Positions 56,076 to 64,000 of a DNA stretch of 64,000 nt are shown one piece after another (positions within the stretch are counted from its first letter, which is position 1; the number at the start of each line of letters is the position of its first letter). The stretch is from Globodera rostochiensis (taxonomy: Eukaryota; Nematoda; Chromadorea; Rhabditida; Heteroderidae): NCBI GenBank assembly GCA_018350325.1, contig JAEVLN010000021.1:1364001-1428000 (forward strand), in the 5' to 3' direction. Made by a program: the position numbers and the translations under genes. The notes under the pieces were generated by a model. It worked only from the letters and a program-made list of their open reading frames with translations, had not been told where the DNA came from and did not search any database.

Positions 56076-56587
56076 CATAAAATACTATTTGAAAAAGATG
56101 TTCTATTATAAATGTCTTTTGAAGCAATTTTTAGTAAAAATTCAAATCTAAAAATTTTTATAAAAAATGATTAACAACAATTTTTAAATGACCCCAAATA
56201 ACGATATAATTATTATAAAATTCAAAAAATATTCCAAATAAAAGCAATATATTTAAAATAATGAATTAAAAATAAAATATTATTAAAAATGAGACTAATA
56301 TTACAAGACAAACAATTATTAACCTTAAAATTAAAGCATATGAAAATAAATTAAGCGTTCAATTATTTAAATTTTTATGATAAATTATGCCATCATGAAA
56401 TCCTTGCAATTTGAGGCTTATTTTTAATTGCATTCGCATTATTTAATATAAATCATGTTATTTAATATAATATTAAGGTTCGCTTTTGTTTTAAAACAGT
56501 TTCATCAATTTATATTTAATTCTGGTGTAGTCATAAAATTTTTAAAGAGTATTTTAACATTAATTAATTTATTTTACTACATTTTAG

Positions 56588-56656
56588 ATCGACTTAATTG
56601 ACGAAAGCGTTGAAGAAAATAATACAATTCGCTTTAAACTGCTTCTTGAAAAGTGA
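56588..56656 (+). CDS. Candidate terminal exon
   Basis: Acceptor TTTACTACATTTTAG then 22 codons IDLIDESVEENNTIRFKLLL-EK and TGA. The acidic, helix-like residues in T-rich surroundings make chance unlikely. A 70-codon hydrophobic ORF starts just inside it in another frame (56653-56865). Unknown family. Confidence 0.38.
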   Translation: MDLIDESVEENNTIRFKLLLEK

Positions 56657-57382
56657 CTTGTAATTTAAATTGGATAATGCACAAGCGTAATCCATTATAT
56701 GTTTATTATATATTCAATCTTGCGGGATTGAGCTTTCACAATGTCCACGTGCAGGCGACTATTATAAAACTTAAATTAAACTCTTTCAAAAGTTGCTTTA
56801 TATTTAATTTGCTTGTATATTTATTTTTATTTAAAATACTTTTTTTGACACATAATGCACAATAAACAGCAAATAATCTAAATTTTTTGCTTTTATTTGG
56901 GCTTTTAAAAAGGTTATAACTTTTAATTCTGTTTACATGATTTTTATCACATTACCAAAGTATTATTTAATGTTTCACTACTAAGTTTTTATTATGAAAA
57001 AATTCATTTATTCAATTTAAAAAAACGCAAGTTTCTTCTTTGATGTTCTCAAAGATATTAAGTTTTGGTTTTTACCATTAATTGGTCGTAAGTTACTTAT
57101 TATTTTTTATTATTCTAGAAATTAATTTTCTTTTCTATTTTAAATTACATAATATTAACATTAATGATCCTTCTTGTCAATATAAATTTTCTTTTAGATT
57201 TAACAGATTACCCTTAATTAATTAGAAATCTTAGGTCTCAAAAACTCGTTTTTTACTGGTTAGTAATTATTTTTTTTAATATTAGTTTTAATAATTCAAT
57301 AATTTAATTATAAAGTAACTGTTTTGCAAAATTTAAATAGTTTTATTAAATTATTTAAATTAGTTACGATTGGTGTTTTCAG

Positions 57383-57478
57383 ACTTCGAATCATGTTTTT
57401 ACACTTCTTTGGTGTCAAAAACATAAATTCCTAACATTTCAATTTACATTCCTTCTACACCCTACGGCGGGGAATTGA
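57383..57478 (+). CDS. Candidate terminal exon
   Basis: Acceptor TTGGTGTTTTCAG then 31 codons TSNHVFTLLWCQKHKFLTFQ, FTFLLHPTAGN and TGA. The minus strand has a stop in the GC-richest part, so the plus strand is preferred. Unknown family. Confidence 0.36.
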   Translation, partial: TSNHVFTLLWCQKHKFLTFQFTFLLHPTAGN

Positions 57479-57830
57479 TTTAATTAATTTGTAAATAATG
57501 GGTGTTTATAATAAAACAGATTTATGGTACAAAATATTTTATTGTTATTTTCAATAAATTTTCTTTATTTTATCTATGATTATACCAAATTTGTTTTTTT
57601 CAATATCACTTTCGATATTTATGTGTGGTTTTTAGCTTGAGAATTATCTGATAAAATTTATTCAAAACTAAAACTTTTTGTTTTTATTCTAGACTTTTCT
57701 CGTCGAATTTTTGTACATAAATTATACTTACAAAACTATAAATTAAAAATAACTTTATTGTTTCAACTTTATTCATTTGTTTGTATTATTTATTATTTTT
57801 TTATATCAACATATAATTTCGTAGTCAACA

Positions 57831-58163
57831 TCACTGACCGATGCTTCCAATGCTTCGGCTACACCAAATAATCTCCATTTTTAATTTTTGTCTAAATGTT
57901 ACATATTCTCAATAGTATACCAAGGATAACCATATCTGTAAATGTAAAATAATTTTGTTCTGCATTTTTATTCGTACCTTAATATTCTATCGAAATTTTG
58001 ATATTGTTTAAATTTATTTTATAATTTTTACCATCTATATTTAAAGCCAATGTAAATAAACACTTCGTTATGCGAAAGATAATAAATTTGCATGCCCTCA
58101 AATACTTCTTCGAACACGTCGAATTCGCCCTGGTTGGCGAGCGGCAAAATAATCCTCTTTTGC
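57831..58163 (-). CDS. Three-exon gene end, well formed but with a stop at one junction
   Basis: Minus strand exons: 58032-58163, 57903-57935, 57831-57858. Exon A follows acceptor TTTAATTAG and reads QKRIILPLANQGEFDVFEEV, FEGMQIYYLSHNEVFIYIGF, KYR, donor AGATG|GTAAAA. Exon B (acceptor ACATTTACAG, donor AATAT|GTAACA) reads YGYPWYTIEN. A 44-nt intron follows, then exon C, RSIGSIGQ and TGA, with AATAAA-like signals downstream. B and C join in phase. A and B also keep phase, but the joined codon is TG+A, a stop where W or C is expected. A possible exon further upstream, ending at 58360 (YEYAHKVNCLAFF, donor TTCAG|GTGAAA), joins A in phase. The residue text is strongly protein-like. Family unknown. 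Likely a recently damaged gene, or the A donor is misplaced. Confidence 0.5.
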
Positions 58164-58489
58164 CTAATTAAAGTAGATGCTAATTAAAATCTTCATTGAC
58201 ATTATAAATAGTAAGCAATTTTTAGTTAAATTAGAAATGAGATGTAGTGAATGACGAAAGTTAACTCCGCGCCATTAAGGTGTTTAATTTTTATTTGTAT
58301 TTTTTTAAATCCGCGTGCATTCATTCAATAAAAATAGAAAATTGAGCATGTGATTTCACCTGAAAAACGCCAGGCAGTTTACTTTGTGCGCATATTCATA
58401 TTTAAAATTTATTTTATAACTATCTATAATAGTTATAATTTTTTGTCTAATTTAATATTCTCTTTAATATTGATATAAATTTACCTGTA

Positions 58490-58685
58490 TGATTATTATA
58501 TAAATTATGTTGACCTTTTGTTTTTATTTTTAAATCCTTGAATTTATAATTCTAAATGTGTTTCATAATATTATTAAAGTTTTCATTACGAAGATGCCGG
58601 ATTTTAGGTGTGAAAATCATATCCATAGCGTTGGTCAGTCAATTTAAGTGTTTTGATTCATTTTACATTGTTAAATTATTAAAAT
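58490..58685. repeat. Dispersed duplicate of 40690-40930
   Basis: Shared features are a GATTATTAT start, TAAATCCTT.AATTTATAAT, and a GC-richer core TGCCGG..TTT....GGTGAAAAT. On the minus strand the core reads MDMIFTPKIRHLRNENFNNI here; the other copy is stopped after six codons. Confidence 0.55.
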
Positions 58686-59756
58686 AAAGTAATATTCAAA
58701 TTAAATTAAATTAAATAAAGCATAAAGCACGTTCTTAATAAAATTAAACTTTGGGGTTTCAGTTTTTAGTGATAAGAAATTTATATTTAATTTTGTAAAA
58801 TAATTATTTCTTTATGTCAATATTAAGAACAGATTTAATAAAAATTTTTGAAATTGATACATATTGAAACTCGAAGGTGGTTTAATTGAAATTGATATAT
58901 TTAAACAAATACATTATTTACAAATAAATTGTTTGGCTTTAAAACATTTTAACAACCAATTTTCACAGTTCGTTTAAAATTAATGTTCAGAATAAGTTAA
59001 AAAATAATTATGCGACAAAACATTTGGAAAAAGTTAATCCAGCAAAATTAATTTTAAAAATTATCATTCAAAATTTTAGAAGAGTGTCATACGTATTTTG
59101 GAGCTTTATTTTTGGATTTAGATGTATTAACAACCAATTAAAGCTAAATTATCTTTTTAATTTTTGCAATCTTCAACAGAATTGTACTTGTTTAGAATTA
59201 AGAATTATTTTAATTTTGCCCTTTGGTGTTGGCGTAAGTTATAAATTCATGTGATTTATGACAATAAATACTTTTGGTATTTTTAAAATTAGACCCTCTT
59301 TGCCGTTCAACCGGCTATTTTTCAAACAATTTAAGTTATAAAATTATATTTTTCTAATTAAAATTGTATTTTCACCAGATAATGATTGACATTAAATTTA
59401 AGTGTTTGTCTTGAATTTTTTTAAAATTAAATACCAACCCAATTTTTCTGTGTTCAAGGTTTACTTATGTTCTATTTTGTTTATTTGTTTTTTCATTCAA
59501 AGATATACATCCTTTTCTTGATAAAACAATACCATAACGCAAATTTTTTTAATATTGGTTAATTTAACATTTGAATTTTAAAGAAGTTGCTAATCGCGCG
59601 AAAATCGGACTTTTTTTTTGGTTACCGTATTAATGTTTTATTAAATTCATAATTAATAAATATTTCTGATATTTTGTAGTTCATGCAAATATTTTATTTT
59701 ATTAGGAGTTTTTTAAATTTAAAATAAACATTTATTCTCTTTTAATAATCATTCTT

Positions 59757-59880
59757 GGGCTTCGCAACCTATTTCCTCCATCAATTTTTTGATCTCGCTG
59801 AATGGGCCGCCAAACTCTTCACTCTCTGATTATGAATGCGCCGTCAGTTTGATCGTATTTCTTGCAATATTTAATGGAAT
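59757..59880 (-). pseudogene. SH2-like exon remnant with frame break
   Basis: Minus strand. A first frame reads KYDQTDGAFIIRE then stops. Shifting frame within AGAGAGTGAA it goes on SESEEFGGPFSEIKKLMEEI-GCEAQE to TGA, followed by AATAAA. DGAFIIRE(S) fits the FLVRES motif of SH2 domains. An AG|AGAGTG acceptor could instead begin a separate terminal exon here. The plus strand is open too (SWASQPISSINFLISLNGPP). Distance to the other SH2-like piece (49.5 kb) is 10 kb on the same strand; linkage is speculative. Confidence 0.38.
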
Positions 59881-60309
59881 TTATTTTGTTTTATTTGATT
59901 TATTTGAATGTTTTAGATAAATTTCTTGTCCTAATCTTTGGATTGATTTTATTACAAATTATTTTTAAATACTAAAATAAGTTTTAAACAATGTATTCAA
60001 TTTTAATTGTCCATTATTAATTTCCCTCAAGTCACGATTCTTTATTCCAGAGTAAAAATTTGTAATATTTTTTCCGCACGTTTTTTGCTATTCTTTTCGT
60101 AAACCATTTCAAGTTCTTTTGTGTCTCAGAATCAATCGTTAAAATAAAAACCCATTTCTTAATTGTATGCATTTTATACCAAATAATAATTTTTTCAAAG
60201 CCTTTCAGAAGTTGAAAAATAAACATTATTTTATTGTTAACAAATATTTTATTTATATTTTGGAAAATCATTTATTTACGTTGTTTATGTCTACCAAAAT
60301 TGTGAGACA

Positions 60310-60385
60310 ATAATTTTCATATTACACTGACCATGAGTCGCCCTATCCTACCGTTACCATTTCTAAAGGGGTGTATGTATGAATG
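60310..60385 (+). CDS. Candidate exon
   Basis: The frame YYTDHESPYPTVTISKGVY ends at a donor TAT|GTATGAATG. An overlapping frame starts with ATG (MSRPILPLPFLKGCMYE). No acceptor is certain. Confidence 0.28.
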
Positions 60386-60659
60386 AATGCGATTATGAAT
60401 TCATTAATTAATAATGATGATATTTTTACCGCAAAAAAAACATTATTATTTAGTGTTGACATTAATTTTTTAATTTGAACCTTTTAAGTTCGTAAATAAA
60501 TTATTAATTTATAATTTTTTTTACTTAGGTAATTTTGGCAACGTATCATTTTTTTTTTTGCTTAAATTATAATCAGTTATTTTATGTCTGCTTAAGTTGC
60601 TACCCTAACCTCATTATTTAAATATATAACGATTTAAATGTTTTTTTAAATTTTATTAG

Positions 60660-60707
60660 ATAGAAGAAATTGGTGGACGACAAATGACCCGAGTTGATGT
60701 CTTTTAA
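60660..60707 (+). CDS. Candidate terminal exon
   Basis: Acceptor AAATTTTATTAG then IEEIGGRQMTRVDVF and TAA, 16 codons of charged, non-A/T-driven residues. Unknown family. Confidence 0.33.
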   Translation: MEEIGGRQMTRVDVF

Positions 60708-61174
60708 AACGCTCTTTAACACTCTTGCTACCTTCCCATTTGGATTTATTTTATTTCAATTTGGGGTAAATATTTTGATCATCTTTAATCACGCTGGCTT
60801 ATCAAATTGCCACACATGCACATAGAGTTATGGTATTTTTTGCGCTTTGGATTTTGGCTTTTCCTAATTGTTCTCTTTTACCAATAATCAACATATACTA
60901 AGTTAAATTCATTGTATTTAAATAATAAATATTTTTGATATTTTTAAAATACATTCTGCATTATAGTAAATAAACATTGTAATTTTATAATATATATTAA
61001 TTATTTCTTTAATACGGGAATCATTTTTTGTTAATTTAACATAAACTTTTGTTTGCATTAACGCTTAGAATATAGGTTAAGAATTTACTTAATAAGTTTT
61101 TTATAGAGATAAGATCATATTTTTTTAAATTGCATGTTGTAATTTGTGTCCGACTGGCTTTTTAAAATATTAAA

Positions 61175-61264
61175 ATGGCGCGTTGTACACTATTTGACAA
61201 GCATTTTCTTCGGACTCATTATAAATTATTTAAGCACACCGACGATGGTAACTTCAACTCTTAA
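61175..61264 (+). CDS. Candidate first exon or short ORF
   Basis: An ATG after an in-frame stop gives MARCTLFDKHFLRTHYKLFK then HTDDGNFNS to TAA. A donor GACGATG|GTAACT would end it after HTDD, making it a first exon. No downstream exon is assigned. Unknown family. Confidence 0.35.
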   Translation: MARCTLFDKHFLRTHYKLFKHTDDGNFNS

Positions 61265-62066
61265 AAAGAAATGATTTGTATTTCTATAATTTATCTGAAC
61301 AACTGTTAGATTATTTGAATTTTTTTTCAATTTCTCACCAAATTGACTGAGAAAAATAGGCATTTTACACATAATATTAATAACATATTTTATTAATGAT
61401 ATAATAAAAACTAAACTTTGATAAAGAAAATTATGAAGTTAAGCGAAAATATTATTATTATTTTAAATAAGTTATAAATAATGGAAATGCTAGTTCCTAA
61501 TTTCCACTAATAATGTTGCAATTCGAATAAGTTCTAGGATTTATTTTATACTTGTTTTGTTTTTTGATATATAGAAATTGTTTTAATATCTTTTGGCAAT
61601 AATACTGGAACAAATAATTTATTATATATATTTTTATGTTTTATGTGCCAATAATATGCGTTTCAGGATGTTTAAATTAATATCTTTTAAATCTATAAAT
61701 AATGGAGTGGTCTTTGACCAGTCGTTATTTTAATTTGTTATTTTTACAAACTCCCATGTGGGTTTTATTTACCGACTGTCTTGCGACTTTAAGCTAATAG
61801 TTTTTTATTTTTTTACAATAAGTCGGTATTTACATTATTTATTTTAAAGGTATTAAAATTTTCGTTTTTTTTCGCCTCTGGGCTTGACTCATAGACCGAT
61901 TATTTAATTTTTTTTATAGGTGATTTATCTTAAGTCTACCGTAATTCTTTTGTTTTGATTTAATATTTAATTATTTTTATAATTGTCAATGACTTTATAT
62001 TATGAATTTGTCGTTAAAACCAACAACCGCAGCATAAAATTTACCCAATTTTTTTTTTTTTGCCAA

Positions 62067-63655
62067 GAAAAATGAATGGTTCTCCCCCCCCCGATCAAAT
62101 CAATGGGCATGGCGAAGCAAGCTCTGTCCGACCCGAGCTAAACCGAGCCGATGAATTGTCTCCTGAGGGGAGGGGCAAAGCAAGCAGTTTTTTAAATAAA
62201 AAGTTTACACCTTTTTATTAACATATTTTAATTTTAAAATATTTTGAAAATTCGGTTTTTTGTCAAAACTTTTAAAAAAAAGTCCCAATAAAATGTCAAA
62301 TAACATTGATTTGAAATCGAAAGATTTAATCTTAATCATTCATTCACTAAATTGTCATATAGTATGTTTTTTTTGTTCAAAACAAAAACTCTTTATACAT
62401 TAAGTTCTATTTTAAATGTTTTTTTCATTCTAATACAATTTAAGTAAATTTAATTGTTTGTTCAATTTATTAATTAAATAACAAAAGAAATAATCAATAT
62501 AGTGAATTTAGATATAAATTTTTGTGTATTTGTTATTTATATTTTAAAGGTATTGCAAAGAAATGTCTGAGGATAATGAGCGTTGAGATTAAAAAGTTAT
62601 TAATATTTTTGAAAATCCTTGTTGTTGCTTGAATTTTTTCATTAATTCTCACAATCTCAGATTTCCAGAACTTGACATTTTTTTTTTTGTCAGGCTTACT
62701 CTTCAAGCATATTTTTAAGCATTTGTTTAATGAAAATTTCAAGCTTTGCTTATTAATTTAATTTTATATAATAAAATGTAATATGATAAAATGAATTGCT
62801 TTTGTTTCTAGACAATTTTATCAAAGGATATAATAATTTAAATAACAAAGTTATTTAGTCTTTTGTTTAAAAAAGCATTTTTAGATTCAATTTATGTAAA
62901 TTCTTATTAACTAAATATTGTTTTTTTGTCGATGCAAATTCTTATATATTGTTCGTAAGCTTGTTTTTAAGCATTTATTTAATTAATATTTAAAAGAAAT
63001 CTTGGATAGTGCGTTGAATGTTGTATTTTTTGCTGAGCTTTTTTTAAGCTAGTTTATATTTTTTTAATTTGTGAATTATTCTATTATTATTAAAATATTG
63101 TAATGCCTGGGTTTCTAAACTTTATTAATTTCTTTAAATTTGCTTCAAACAATTTTTAAGCTTCGTTGTAAGAGATTTTACAAAACATTCGCAAATCTTT
63201 TAAATATTAATTTAGTAATTTATTATAACAAAAAATAGTAAAAGACTGCTGTGTCTTATTATATGATAATTTATTTTTATAAATTGTATATTTTTAAATT
63301 ATCAAATATATAAGCGTTATTTTTGCAGACAAATTGTATGCTGATTTTACGCGACTCGTCTCTTTGCTCTGCGACTCTTCGGACTCTTGGTATTGCTCTG
63401 CGACTCGTTCGTATCAAAAATAAATTTTTATTACTTTTTGATTAGATATTAAAAAAAAATTTAATTCTATTTTTTGTGACTTATTCTTTTATTTTAAAAG
63501 GTTGGTTGTAAATAAAATTTGATTTTTTTGATTTTTGTATAAAGAGCCGAAATCTATAAATAATGATATTTTTATTTTTTTATTTTGGTATTATCAAATT
63601 AATTCCTTACCTTATTTTACCAATTTTTTAGCAAATTGACTTATGATTAAGGTTG
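62067..63655. repeat. Long direct repeat, second copy (leader plus copy C)
   Basis: The leader 62067-62205 matches 27908-28075. It is followed directly by copy C of the dispersed repeat, which matches 13243-14820 and 28525-30060, with a T-rich insert and decayed minisatellite (63346-63412). The end TTTTACCAATTTTTTAGCAAATTGAC matches copy A near 15180, quoted here in part by position. No gene is supported in it. Confidence 0.78.
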
Positions 63656-63729
63656 TAAAATTTATTTACTTGTATAATTCAAAGAGAAGAAAAACAAATA
63701 TTAATTTTATTTTTGTATCACCATTATAT

Positions 63730-64000
63730 GGTAAGATTTTATTGCCTTTGATGGCGGGCCAAGGCAACTACATTCTCAGGATTTCTGATAAATAAAAATT
63801 AATTAAGTTGTTAAAGATCTTTGCTTAAGATTTTATTGGGATCAATTTTACCAGTCATTTAGAGAAGGAAATTACTATTAGTTTTTTGGTTATTCTTTTA
63901 ATTATATTAATAGCGGATGGGTAAGTGATTATTGGTATCACCGGGAAGAACACAAAGATTATCCACGTAATTTTAACCATAATTTAATTTTTTAATTTGT
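63730..64000. repeat. Direct repeat tail, second copy
   Basis: Matches 30900-31150 in order, including GGTATCACCGG.AAGAACACA. The window ends inside the match, so the repeat continues beyond it. Confidence 0.75.

Noticed and set aside
13243..64000. Mitochondrial DNA insertion, suggested by high A+T and T-rich strand
   Set aside because: No rRNA, tRNA cluster or long TGA-as-Trp frame for COX, NAD or ATP genes is recognisable; the islands use normal nuclear splice signals.
13243..64000. CRISPR arrays or bacterial operons
   Set aside because: No regularly spaced identical repeats with unique spacers, no ribosome-binding sites, and clear spliceosomal introns.

Overview
Organism and overall picture. 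The window reads as nuclear DNA of a plant-parasitic nematode, most likely a cyst nematode (Globodera/Heterodera group). Its spliced genes have TTTCAG-type acceptors. The best genes belong to a family with the N-terminus MS(D/G)NPKKVE.RL and a [13 protein letters not shown] block, which I recognise from expanded F-box-like families in cyst-nematode gene sets; this is recognition from memory, not a search. Two compartments alternate: a GC-richer, repeat-dense compartment (about 1-13.1 kb and 21.8-28.5 kb) and a very A+T-rich compartment (about 13.2-21.8 kb and 28.5-64 kb).

GC-richer compartment. The left end holds a broken beta-1,3-galactosyltransferase-like (GT31) gene. Four F-box-like loci follow, arranged as two tail-to-tail pairs. 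Pair 1 is F1 (+, 8298-11160, intact, five exons) facing F2 (-, pseudogene). Pair 2 is F4 (+, truncated and frameshifted) facing F3 (-, 24265-26147, intact, five exons). The pairs are duplicates in which the surviving member has switched. Both F1 and F4 carry, antisense to their 3' flank, a second conserved exon of unknown function. Between and inside these genes lie many copies of a GC-rich hairpin repeat, hAT-like inverted-repeat elements whose arms are tandem arrays, and G-rich or GGGC-rich arrays.

A+T-rich compartment. It has almost no ATG-initiated ORF above 100 codons and looks like a desert, but it is studded with short GC islands. Several read as spliced coding exons with matching phases: 43178-43495 (+), 42385-42690 (-), 57831-58163 (-), 16877-17317 (+). 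Others are visibly decayed: an ankyrin-repeat frame with two in-frame stops at 31615-31929 (-), SH2-like pieces at 49.5 and 59.8 kb (-), and a reverse-transcriptase motif at 14.8 kb (+). There is also a compact 51-residue gene with a 45-nt intron (37888-38088, -) and a 50-residue ORF with a hydrophobic N-terminal segment and a Cys-containing tail (52285-52437, +).

Segmental structure. Long direct repeats link 13.2, 28.5 and 62.2 kb; 27.9-31.15 kb matches 62.07-64.0 kb; 15.3-16.0 kb matches 35.5-36.05 kb; an inverted pair links 20.5 and 54.7 kb. The A+T-rich DNA is T-rich on the + strand over most of its length and becomes A-rich at about 17.3-19.5 and 52.2-56.4 kb. My best reading is a mosaic of duplicated segments carrying spliced gene pieces, many of them decaying towards A+T. 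In GC islands several frames on both strands are often open, so I give strand and frame only where splice phase, start codon, conservation between copies or a known motif supports them. All exon boundaries are by eye.
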